A stretch of 35,776 bases of DNA from positions 1-35,776 of the forward strand of contig CAMYVO010000009.1 of assembly GCA_947302485.1 (NCBI GenBank), read 5' to 3'. Position 1 is the first letter of the stretch. The number at the start of each line of letters is the position of its first letter. Positions 24,640-32,100 of the stretch are shown piece by piece. The position numbers and the translations under genes were made by a program. The DNA is from an uncultured Clostridium sp. (GTDB lineage Bacteria > Bacillota > Clostridia > TANB77 > CAG-508). The notes below the pieces were generated by a model, which saw only the letters and a program-made list of their open reading frames with translations, did no database searches and was not told the origin of the DNA.

Positions 24640-25830
24640 ATGTCTATTAGAGAACGTTTAAGTGGTAATGAAGCAGCGGCAATAGCAATGAAACAAATTA
24701 ATCCAGATGTTGTAGCAGCTTTTCCAATTACACCTTCTACAGAAATACCTCAATATTTTTCTACATTTGTAAGTAATGGTAGTGTAGATACAGAATTTGT
24801 AGCTGTAGAAAGTGAGCACAGTGCAATGAGTGCATGTATTGGTGCAGAGGCTGCAGGCGGTCGAGCTATGACAGCTACATCTGCAAATGGTTTATCTTTA
24901 ATGTGGGAAATGATTTATATTGCTTCTAGCATGAGATTACCAATAGTAATGAGTTTAGTAAACCGTGCCGTTTCAGGTCCTTTAAATATACACAATGATC
25001 ATTCTGATGCAATGGGAGTTAGAGATGCCGGATGGATTATGCTTTTTTCTGAAAACAATCAAGAAGCATATGATAATTTATTAATGGCACATAGAATAGC
25101 TGAACATAAAGATGTTAATTTACCTTTAATGGTATGTCAAGATGGATTTATAACATCACATTCAATCGAAAATATTGAGTTATTAGAAGACGATAAAGTT
25201 AAAAATTTTGTAGGAGAATACAAGCCTGAACACTACTTGTTAAATGATAAAGAACCAATTGCAGTTGGACCTTTAGATGTTCAAACATATTTATTTGAAC
25301 ATAAATTCCAACAAGCAGAAGCTATGAAAAATGCAAAAAAAGTTGTTCTTGATGTTTCTAAAGAATTTGAAAAATTAACAGGCAGATCTTATTCATATTT
25401 TGAAAAATATAAATTAGAAGATGCAGAAATTGCTATTGTGTGTATGAATTCTACTGCTGGTACAACTAAATATGTTGTAGATAATTTAAGACAAAAAGGT
25501 ATAAAAGCAGGACTTCTTAAAATTAGAATGTTCCGTCCATTCCCTGCTGAAGAAATTGCAAACGCATTGGAAAACGTAAAAGCTGTTGCAGTGTTAGATA
25601 AGGCTGATTCTTTAAATGCTGTTGGTGGCCCATTATTCCAGGATGTTACATCTGCTATGTATGTTAATGGTAAATCAGTTCCAATGATAAACTATATTTA
25701 TGGGATTGGTGGTAGAGATACAAAATCAGATGATATAGAATCTGTATATAATGATTTATTAGAAATCCAAAAAACAGGTAATATTGGAAACCCTTATCGT
25801 TACTTATCTGTTAGAAGGGAGGGAAAATAA
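24640..25830 (+). CDS. porA: Pyruvate/2-oxoacid:ferredoxin oxidoreductase alpha subunit
   Basis: The 396-residue alpha subunit binds the pyrimidine part of thiamine diphosphate and CoA together with beta. Motifs are AAFPITPSTEIPQYF, VAVESEHSAMSACIGAEAAG, TSANGLSLMWEMIYIA and NRAVSGPLNIHNDHSDAMG, the last being typical of pyruvate-type enzymes. The start is the ATG at 24640 after TTAAGGAGGAAAGAAA; the GTG-initiated extension back to 24613 overlaps porD and has no ribosome binding site. It is coupled to porB as TAATG. Confidence 0.94.
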   Translation: MSIRERLSGNEAAAIAMKQINPDVVAAFPITPSTEIPQYFSTFVSNGSVDTEFVAVESEHSAMSACIGAEAAGGRAMTATSANGLSLMWEMIYIASSMRLPIVMSLVNRAVSGPLNIHNDHSDAMGVRDAGWIMLFSENNQEAYDNLLMAHRIAEHKDVNLPLMVCQDGFITSHSIENIELLEDDKVKNFVGEYKPEHYLLNDKEPIAVGPLDVQTYLFEHKFQQAEAMKNAKKVVLDVSKEFEKLTGRSYSYFEKYKLEDAEIAIVCMNSTAGTTKYVVDNLRQKGIKAGLLKIRMFRPFPAEEIANALENVKAVAVLDKADSLNAVGGPLFQDVTSAMYVNGKSVPMINYIYGIGGRDTKSDDIESVYNDLLEIQKTGNIGNPYRYLSVRREGK

Positions 25831-26780
25831 TGTATAATTTAAAAGAAGTTGTAGCAAATAAACCATCAAGATTTACTGCTGGTCATAGAATGTGTGCTGG
25901 GTGTGGTGCTCCTGTTGCAGCTAGAATGGTTTTAAGAGCACTAAAAGAAGGAGATCATGCAGTTGTATCTTGTGCAACTGGATGTATGGAAGTTTCTACA
26001 TTTATATATCCTTATACAGCATGGACAGATTCTTTTATTCATACAGCATTTGAATGTGCTGCAGCAACAGAATCTGGTGTTGAAGCTGCATATAAAGCAT
26101 TAAAAAGAACTGGCAAATTACCAAAAGATAAAATCACTAAGTTTATCTCTTTTGGTGGAGATGGTGGTACTTATGATATTGGTATTCAAAGTTTATCAGG
26201 TGCAATGGAAAGAGGACATGATATGCTTTATGTATGCTATGATAATGGAGCATATATGAATACTGGTATTCAACGTTCTTCTGCAACTCCTCGTTTTGCT
26301 GATACAACTACATCACCTGCCGGAACAGTTATCCCTGGAAAAATGCAATCTAGAAAAGATTTAACAAAAATTATGGTAGCACATCATTTACCTTATGTTG
26401 CACAAACTGTACCTTATGCAAACTTTAAAGATTTATATGAAAAATCTGAAAAAGCAATTTATACAGAAGGTCCTACTTTCTTAAATATCATGGCTCCATG
26501 CCCAAGAGGATGGGGATATCCTACAGATGAATTAATGAATATTAATAAGCTTGCTGTAGAAACATGTTATTGGCCTTTATATGAAGTAATTGATGGTAAA
26601 TATGTGGTTAATTATAAACCAAAGAATAAATTGCCTATAGAAGAATTCTTAAAACCTCAAAAAAGATTCAGACATATGTTTAAACCAGGTAATGAATGGA
26701 TGATTGAAGAATTCCAAAAAGAAGTAGATGCAAGATGGCAAGAGCTTTTAGATTTAGAAGAATTAACAAATAAAGAATAG
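25830..26780 (+). CDS. porB: Pyruvate/2-oxoacid:ferredoxin oxidoreductase beta subunit
   Basis: The 316-residue beta subunit carries the thiamine diphosphate site (FGGDGGTYDIG ... NGAYMNTGIQRSSATPR) and the cysteines for the proximal [4Fe-4S] cluster (MCAGCGAP, CATGC, and APCPRGWG). It acts in the cytoplasm of anaerobes to make acetyl-CoA and reduced ferredoxin. The start overlaps the porA stop by one base (TAATG) with AGGGAGGG upstream. The operon ends in a strong hairpin. A monocistronic ferredoxin gene lies convergent just downstream and could encode an electron acceptor. Confidence 0.94.
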   Translation: MYNLKEVVANKPSRFTAGHRMCAGCGAPVAARMVLRALKEGDHAVVSCATGCMEVSTFIYPYTAWTDSFIHTAFECAAATESGVEAAYKALKRTGKLPKDKITKFISFGGDGGTYDIGIQSLSGAMERGHDMLYVCYDNGAYMNTGIQRSSATPRFADTTTSPAGTVIPGKMQSRKDLTKIMVAHHLPYVAQTVPYANFKDLYEKSEKAIYTEGPTFLNIMAPCPRGWGYPTDELMNINKLAVETCYWPLYEVIDGKYVVNYKPKNKLPIEEFLKPQKRFRHMFKPGNEWMIEEFQKEVDARWQELLDLEELTNKE

Positions 26781-26782
26781 TG

Positions 26783-26826
26783 AAAAAATGGATGTTTCAT
26801 TTCCAAGAAATGAAACATCCATTTTT
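26783..26826. terminator. Bidirectional terminator between porB and the ferredoxin gene
   Basis: Near-perfect stem AAAAAATGGATGTTTCATTT / AAATGAAACATCCATTTTT with a 4-base loop and flanking A and T tracts. It serves the plus-strand por operon and probably the minus-strand ferredoxin gene. Confidence 0.85.
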
Positions 26827-26837
26827 CTTTTTTATTT

Positions 26838-26888
26838 TTAATCCTCTTGTGGTGCATCTACTGGGCCACCGTTTTTAACGAACATTAA
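26838..26888 (-). other. Second ferredoxin-like C-terminal tail, in frame after the stop
   Basis: After the ferredoxin TAA the same frame is open for 16 codons and ends GGPVDAPQED before another TAA. The ferredoxin itself ends CPVDAPSEAN, and the DNA word CCAGTAGATGCACC occurs in both tails. This looks like a duplicated or replaced gene end, not a separate gene. Confidence 0.5.
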
Positions 26889-27062
26889 TTAGTTCGCTTC
26901 ACTAGGTGCATCTACTGGACAAACTCCTGCACATGATCCACATCCTATACAAGAATTTTCATCAATTACATATCTTTCTTCTCCTTGTGATATACAACCA
27001 ACAGGACATTCTCCTGCACATGCTCCACAAGATATACAATTTTCATTAATTCTATATGCCAT
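26889..27062 (-). CDS. 2[4Fe-4S] ferredoxin
   Basis: A 57-residue clostridial-type ferredoxin too short for most gene finders: two CxxCxxCxxxCP motifs (CISCGACAGECP and CIGCGSCAGVCP) separated by 26 residues. It is a small soluble electron carrier, probably accepting electrons from the neighbouring PorABCD enzyme. The start is the ATG at 27062 behind GAGGGGAAAGTAT. The gene follows ricT on the minus strand by 21 bases and may be its operon partner or separately transcribed. Confidence 0.93.
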   Translation of the reverse strand: MAYRINENCISCGACAGECPVGCISQGEERYVIDENSCIGCGSCAGVCPVDAPSEAN

Positions 27063-27083
27063 ATACTTTCCCCTCCTCTCAAA

Positions 27084-27989
27084 CTATATATCCTTATTTT
27101 CTTTTTCCATCTGTTCTAATTCTTCTAGTTGTTTTAATTCTTCATTATTATCTATTTCGTTTTCTTCATCACTTGTAACATCTTTTATAATCTTTACATC
27201 TTTAGCATCATATTTTTTATAGAAAAATCCATCTTTATCTTTAAATTTCACTCTTATCTTTTCTTTTAGAGTTTCTAATGATTCTACAACTCCTTCTCCA
27301 TCCTCTGTTTTAACTATAGCCCCTATCTTAGGAAGTTTTTCAAGTTTTCCTTTATATACATCTTCCTCATATTTTAAACAACACATTAATCTTCCACAAT
27401 TTCCTGATATCTTAGAAGGTGTAAGTGAAATATTTTGTTCTTTTGCCATCTTTATAGATACTGTTTCAAAGTTACTTAAAAAAGAACAACAACATAATTC
27501 CCTACCGCAGACTCCATTTCCTCCTATTCTTTTTACCTCGTCTCTTACTCCTATTTGCCTTAATTCAATTCTTACTTTAAAAATTGCTGCTAAATCTTTA
27601 ACTAAATCTCTAAAATCTATCCTTCCATCTGCCGTAAAATAAAATATAATTTTACTATTATCAAATTTATATTCAACATCAACAAGTGTCATGTCAAGGT
27701 TGTGTTTTTTTATATTTTTTACTGCAATTTTAAATGCCTCTTTTGCCTTTTTCTTATTTTCTTCATAATTTTTTTTATCTTTCGCTGTTGCAATTCTTAT
27801 CATCTTTTTTAATGGAGTTGTTATTTTATCTTCTGGTAAAAATCTATTACTAATTACAACTTCTGCATATTCCTCTCCCATAGCTGTTTCTACTATTACA
27901 TGTTCACCATTTTGAACTTCATTTCCATCCGGATCAAAAAAATATATTTTACCTGGTTTCTTAAATCTTACGCCTATTATGTTTTTCAA
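27084..27989 (-). CDS. ricT: PSP1-domain protein RicT/YaaT-like
   Basis: The 301-residue protein has the PSP1 core (VGVRFKKPGKIYFFDP-like start, GEHVIVETAMGEEYAEVV) and the cysteine cluster GGNGVCGRELCCCSFL ... GNCGRLMCCLKYE. In Bacillus the homolog is part of the RicA-RicF-RicT complex that carries Fe-S clusters and influences RNase Y and sporulation phosphorelay. The start is a TTG overlapping the holB stop (TTGA) with GGGAGGG upstream. The holB-ricT order is conserved in Firmicutes. The C-terminus is an acidic E-rich tail. Confidence 0.9.
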   Translation of the reverse strand: MKNIIGVRFKKPGKIYFFDPDGNEVQNGEHVIVETAMGEEYAEVVISNRFLPEDKITTPLKKMIRIATAKDKKNYEENKKKAKEAFKIAVKNIKKHNLDMTLVDVEYKFDNSKIIFYFTADGRIDFRDLVKDLAAIFKVRIELRQIGVRDEVKRIGGNGVCGRELCCCSFLSNFETVSIKMAKEQNISLTPSKISGNCGRLMCCLKYEEDVYKGKLEKLPKIGAIVKTEDGEGVVESLETLKEKIRVKFKDKDGFFYKKYDAKDVKIIKDVTSDEENEIDNNEELKQLEELEQMEKENKDI

Positions 27990-28876
27990 TGATTACCCTC
28001 CCATATTTTAAATATTAATCTATCAATACACATGTCATAATTTGAATTTGAATTTAATCTAACTTTTGTATTTTCTATTTCCTCAATATATGAAATATAT
28101 TGAGGATGGCTTCTAATTTTTTTATAAAGTATGTATGTTATGTAGTCTAGTAAATCATTTATGTTTTCCTTACTATTATATAATATATCCAAATTATTTA
28201 AAGCATCAATAGAATTATAGTCTTCTATTTGTGAAAATACTTTATCTAATTGGTTATATATTTCTTTATTCTCTTGAAACTTTATAGCATTTTTTATGCT
28301 TCCTTGATATGATTCTAATTCATTCTTTTCTATATTAAGTCCATATTTTTCATTTAAAAATTTCTCTAATACTGTATCTTCTATTTTTTTAAATACTATT
28401 TTAGAACATCTTGATTTTATTGTTGGAAGTAATTTACTATCATTATCAGTTATAAGTATAATTGTAACAAATGCTGGAGGTTCTTCTAAAGTTTTTAATA
28501 AACAGTTCTGCGCTTCTTTTGTTAAAGTATCTGCATCATCAATTACATATACTTTATTATTAGAAATAATTGGTTTTTCTAAAATTGTATTTTGCATTTT
28601 TCTGATTTCATCTATTTTTATCGAATCATTTTCTGCAGTAATTTCAAAAAAATCAGGATGATTTAAAGTTTTAAATTCAATACATGATTTACATGTTCTA
28701 CAATTCTCTTCTTTTGTATTGCACAAAATCATCTTAGCAAATTCTTTTGCAAATTCCTTTTTTCCAATTCCACTTGGACCATAAAAAATATAACTGTGTA
28801 ATATATTTTCTTTTTTTATTGTATTTTTTAGAATTTGTTTTATTGGTTCATTTCCAACTAAATTTTCAAAACTCAT
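27986..28876 (-). CDS. holB: DNA polymerase III delta-prime subunit
   Basis: This clamp-loader subunit loads the sliding clamp during replication. The 296-residue AAA+ protein has the P-loop GPSGIGKKE, four cysteines for a zinc site (CNTKEENCRTCKSC), VYVIDDADTLTKEAQNCLLKTLEEPP, and the sensor-1-type SRCSKIVF. It starts at the ATG behind GGAGAGACATAG and is translationally coupled to ricT. The homologous DnaX is longer and has extra domains, so delta-prime is preferred. Confidence 0.9.
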   Translation of the reverse strand: MSFENLVGNEPIKQILKNTIKKENILHSYIFYGPSGIGKKEFAKEFAKMILCNTKEENCRTCKSCIEFKTLNHPDFFEITAENDSIKIDEIRKMQNTILEKPIISNNKVYVIDDADTLTKEAQNCLLKTLEEPPAFVTIILITDNDSKLLPTIKSRCSKIVFKKIEDTVLEKFLNEKYGLNIEKNELESYQGSIKNAIKFQENKEIYNQLDKVFSQIEDYNSIDALNNLDILYNSKENINDLLDYITYILYKKIRSHPQYISYIEEIENTKVRLNSNSNYDMCIDRLIFKIWEGNH

Positions 28877-28995
28877 CTATGTCTCTCCGTTTTTTATATA
28901 TTCTACACTAGATTTTTTATTGAAAAGTTCTTTATATTTAGTTTAATCTAGTTCTTATATTTTTTAAAGATAATTGTCTAAGAGAACTAAAATTG

Positions 28996-29646
28996 TTAGT
29001 CAACCTTTCCAAATACATTAAGTGGCCAAAATCTAAGAAGAACCGTTCCTTCCACTTTTTCGATAGGTATACATCCAAATCTTCTACAATCACTGCTTTG
29101 AAGTCTATTATCTCCCATTGCAAATATATATCCTTCTGGAACAATAAAATCTGAAAAAGATCCTCCTGCCATTTCTGTTTCTACACCATCTTGTAAATAG
29201 CTCTCTTCCAATTCTTCACCATTAATATATACTTTACCATTTTCAATTTCAACATGTTCACCAGGAAGGGCAATAACCCTTTTTATATAGCTTGTTTTTC
29301 CTATTTCTAAAACATAGTATTTAAATTTTGCAAAAATATTTGTTGGTTCATTTTCATATATAGCAACTGGATTATCTTTATCATATTCATTAGAGGAAAT
29401 AAACGATTTACTTGGAGCCTCAAATGTAATAATGTCTCCCCTTTTTGGTTCTTTTTTTATTGTACGTCCCCATCTATTTAATACCAATCTCTGATCTGGT
29501 TTTAATGTAGGAAACATAGATGGTTGCTTAACAATAGTAGGAGTCCCTATAAAATATCTTACAATTAATGCTAATATAATGGCAATTATTATGCAATATA
29601 TCCATTCTAATATTTCTTTAATTCGACTTTTTTCTGCTCCTGGCAT
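28996..29646 (-). CDS. lepB: Signal peptidase I
   Basis: This membrane-bound serine protease removes signal peptides from secreted proteins. The 216-residue product has one N-terminal transmembrane helix (about residues 15-33), the catalytic Ser43 in QPSMFPTLKP, the Lys122 in YIKRVIALPGE, and the box E motif MGDNRLQSSDCRRFG. The start is the ATG at 29646 behind AGAGGAGGAGATATA; the longer frame upstream crosses the palindromic repeat and is not likely. The Cys in place of Ser in the usual SxDSR motif is a minor variation. Confidence 0.93.
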   Translation of the reverse strand: MPGAEKSRIKEILEWIYCIIIAIILALIVRYFIGTPTIVKQPSMFPTLKPDQRLVLNRWGRTIKKEPKRGDIITFEAPSKSFISSNEYDKDNPVAIYENEPTNIFAKFKYYVLEIGKTSYIKRVIALPGEHVEIENGKVYINGEELEESYLQDGVETEMAGGSFSDFIVPEGYIFAMGDNRLQSSDCRRFGCIPIEKVEGTVLLRFWPLNVFGKVD

Positions 29647-29705
29647 TATATCTCCTCCTCTAACATTTCTATTATATAACAGTAAAATTAATTTATCAAT
29701 AGGTG

Positions 29706-29734
29706 GACCAAAAAGGGACAATCCCTTTTTGGTC
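29706..29734. repeat. Palindromic intergenic repeat, CCAAAAAGGG family, copy 4
   Basis: 13-bp perfect arms GACCAAAAAGGGA / TCCCTTTTTGGTC enclose a 3-base loop, between the kinase stop and lepB. Confidence 0.75.
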
Positions 29735-29744
29735 TTCTCTCACC

Positions 29745-31061
29745 TTATTTTTTTGTTGGTATTTTTATTACAACTTCCGTTCCTTCATCCTTTTTACTTT
29801 TAATGTCTATGCTTCCTTGATTTTTATCTAAAATTTCCTTTGCAATAGAAAGTCCAAGTCCTGTACCTCCCATTTCTCTTGTTCTTGCTTTGTCAACACG
29901 ATAAAATCTTTCAAAAATTCTATCTAAATCCGCTTCTGGAATGCCATATCCATTATCAATTATTTTTACATATGCATCATTGTAAACAAAACCCACATAT
30001 ATTTTAATTGTACCGTTTTCCTTAGTATATTTTATACTATTTGTTAGAATATTAAGTATTACTCTTTCTACTCCGTCTTTATCAGCATATACTGGTGGAA
30101 CATTTGCAGTTACAAAGCATTCTACTGTATGGTGCTTTTTATTTATTTCAAGTTGAAGCTTTTCTTGACATTGCTTTACAAGTTCTCCTAAATCAAATTC
30201 CTTTTTTTGAGTTTTAATTTCATTATTGTCAAATTTAGAAAGAGTAAGTAAATCTGTTACAAGCTTTGCCATCCTTCTTGCTTCAGTTGCAATCACTTTT
30301 AAGAACCTATCTTGTGTATCTTTATCATATTCAGATTCAAGTAAGGTATCTGCATATCCCATTATTGATGTAATTGGTGTTTTAAGTTCATGTGATACAT
30401 CTGCAACAAATTCTTTTCTCATTACATCTAATTTTACATGTTCTGTAATATCTTGTAAAACAACTGTAACCCCTGATGCTCTATTTGCTTCATTCTTAAA
30501 TGGAGCAAAATACATATTAATATAATTATCACCAACTGTTACTCTTTGTTCTAATGAAGTCCAGTTTTCTAGATATATAATTTTTTCCATACTTATATCT
30601 ACATTTAATTTTTTAAATATTTTATCAAATGTATCATCTTCTGGCATTAATCTTAAAAATCTTGTTGCTGCTGGGTTAATTAGTATAATCCTTCCTTCCA
30701 TATTAAATGCAATAATTCCATCAGTCATATGTAATACAATGGTTCTAATATCAATATCCTCTCCTGCAGCTAATTTTTCCTGTTTTGTATTTTGTTTTTT
30801 GTTTTTATCGATTATTGACTTTGATAAAATAATTAAAGTTATTATTCCTAAAATCATTAGAATAATTATTGATGCTACAAATATAGAACGTAAATTATTC
30901 ACTTCATTTTTTATTAATTCAATTGTATTTTCTTCATTTTCTATTGTGAATTCATTTTCAATATTTTTCAGTTTAATAATACTTATACTGCTTAATGATA
31001 CACTTGTTAAAACAACTATAACTAAAACAATAAATAACCATCTATACTGCTTTTTTTTCAA
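29745..31061 (-). CDS. Sensor histidine kinase, WalK/PhoR-like
   Basis: The 438-residue kinase has two N-terminal membrane helices (about residues 9-30 and 60-80) with only about 30 residues between them, so there is almost no outside sensor domain. A PAS domain follows (about 105-210, starting VLHMTDGIIAFNMEGRIILINPA), then the HisKA box DVSHELKTPITSIMGY with His224, the N box NILTNSIKYT, and the ATP lid DNGYGIPEADLDRIFERFYRVDKARTR, GGTGLGLSIAKEI. The start is a TTG behind TAAGGAGAG. It follows the WalR-like regulator on the same strand but a terminator-like hairpin lies between. WalK normally has a larger extracellular domain, so PhoR-like is equally possible. Confidence 0.88.
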   Translation of the reverse strand: MKKKQYRWLFIVLVIVVLTSVSLSSISIIKLKNIENEFTIENEENTIELIKNEVNNLRSIFVASIIILMILGIITLIILSKSIIDKNKKQNTKQEKLAAGEDIDIRTIVLHMTDGIIAFNMEGRIILINPAATRFLRLMPEDDTFDKIFKKLNVDISMEKIIYLENWTSLEQRVTVGDNYINMYFAPFKNEANRASGVTVVLQDITEHVKLDVMRKEFVADVSHELKTPITSIMGYADTLLESEYDKDTQDRFLKVIATEARRMAKLVTDLLTLSKFDNNEIKTQKKEFDLGELVKQCQEKLQLEINKKHHTVECFVTANVPPVYADKDGVERVILNILTNSIKYTKENGTIKIYVGFVYNDAYVKIIDNGYGIPEADLDRIFERFYRVDKARTREMGGTGLGLSIAKEILDKNQGSIDIKSKKDEGTEVVIKIPTKK

Positions 31062-31159
31062 TTTAATCTCTCCTTAATATCTTTCAGATATAAATAATAA
31101 GAAATAATATAGTTTGCGAGTAAAAGGAACAAATCTCAAATGCAATAGCAATTATAGCA

Positions 31160-31217
31160 TTAGAATAAAATAGGAATTTCGGAGAAATTTCCTATTTTAT
31201 TTCCTATTTTATTCTAA
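31160..31217. repeat. Nested inverted repeat between the regulator and kinase genes
   Basis: Arms TTAGAATAAAATAGGAA (31160-31176) and its exact complement (31201-31217) are 17 bp and perfect. Between them an additional TTTCCTATTTTAT copy allows an alternative inner hairpin with AAAATAGGAATTTC. The two foldings exclude each other. It is placed in the leader of the kinase gene just after the walR-like terminator. Confidence 0.6.
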
Positions 31218-31218
31218 A

Positions 31219-31240
31219 AGCAACCTTTACAAAGGTTGCT
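31219..31240 (-). terminator. Terminator hairpin after the walR-like gene
   Basis: AGCAACCTTT, two-base loop, AAAGGTTGCT, followed on the minus strand by TTTT. It overlaps the end of the regulator gene and could make the downstream kinase expression lower or partly independent. Confidence 0.7.
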
Positions 31241-31244
31241 TTTT

Positions 31245-31976
31245 TTAATTTTCTGCTATATAGTATCCAACCCCTCTTTTAGTAATTAGTATTTTAGGGT
31301 CTGATGTATCACTTTCTATTTTTTCTCTTATTCTTCTTACTGTAACATCTACCGTTCTAATATCACCGTAATATTCATATCCCCATACTTTCTCTAATAA
31401 TACTTCTCTTGTTACTACTTGTCCAGGTTGACTTGCTAAATATCTTAACACTTCAAATTCCCTAATAGTAAGTTCTATTACTTCTTCATTTACTTTTACC
31501 TCAAATTTATCTAAATCAAGCATTAATGCTCCAACAATAATTCTATTTTTTCCTCCGTTATTTCCTTTACCTACTTCTTTTGATGATAATTCAGCTTTTC
31601 TTAAATTTGCCTTTATTCTTGCCATTAGTTCTCTTACGCTAAATGGCTTTGTTACGTAGTCATCTGCTCCAAGTTCTAACCCTAAGATTTTGTCAATTTC
31701 TTCGTCTTTAGCTGTTAGCATTAAAATTGGAACATTTAAAGAATTTCTTATTTTCTTACATACTGCAAGTCCATCTAGTTTGGGTAGCATTATATCTAAT
31801 AAAATCAAATCTGGCTTTTTATCTAGTGCAATATCAATAGCAGCAAGACCATCATTTGCCTCTAAAGTCTCATACCCTTCTTTTTGTAAGTTATATACTA
31901 ATATATCAACAATAGGTTTTTCATCATCTACTATTAATATTGTCTTTTTTTCTTTATTCTTAAGTTCGTTTACCAT
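31245..31976 (-). CDS. walR: OmpR/PhoB-type response regulator, WalR-like
   Basis: The 243-residue regulator has the receiver domain ILIVDDEKPIVDILVYNL with phosphoacceptor Asp61 in LILLDIMLP, MLTAKDEEIDKILGLELGADDYVTKPFSVRELMARI, and a winged-helix DNA-binding domain ending VWGYEYYGDIRTVDVTVRRIREKIE and RGVGYYIAEN. The GLELGADDYVTKPFS and RTVDVTVRRLREKIE patterns are close to WalR/YycF, which controls cell-wall metabolism. WalH, WalI and WalJ are not next to it. The start is the ATG behind AAGGCAGGTGACTTT. Assignment to WalR over PhoP/PhoB relatives is likely but not certain. Confidence 0.85.
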   Translation of the reverse strand: MVNELKNKEKKTILIVDDEKPIVDILVYNLQKEGYETLEANDGLAAIDIALDKKPDLILLDIMLPKLDGLAVCKKIRNSLNVPILMLTAKDEEIDKILGLELGADDYVTKPFSVRELMARIKANLRKAELSSKEVGKGNNGGKNRIIVGALMLDLDKFEVKVNEEVIELTIREFEVLRYLASQPGQVVTREVLLEKVWGYEYYGDIRTVDVTVRRIREKIESDTSDPKILITKRGVGYYIAEN

Positions 31977-32060
31977 AAAGTCACCTGCCTTTCAATCTTT
32001 TATTAATATATCATAATAATTATTATTGTACAAGTAATTTTTACAAGAAAATTAACAAAA

Positions 32061-32092
32061 GTAGAAAAGATATGTATTTACTCTTTTCTACT
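32061..32092 (-). terminator. Terminator downstream of gdpP
   Basis: On the minus strand: GTAGAAAAGA, a 12-base loop, TCTTTTCTAC and TTTT, right after the gdpP stop codon. Confidence 0.75.
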
Positions 32093-32100
32093 TTTATCAA

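Noticed and set aside
26838-26888. Stop-codon readthrough of the ferredoxin
   Set aside because: A 57-residue ferredoxin is complete; the tail repeats its own end and is better explained by duplication.
28938-29144. 68-codon minus-strand ORF overlapping lepB
   Set aside because: Out of frame with the conserved signal peptidase C-terminus, no ribosome binding site.
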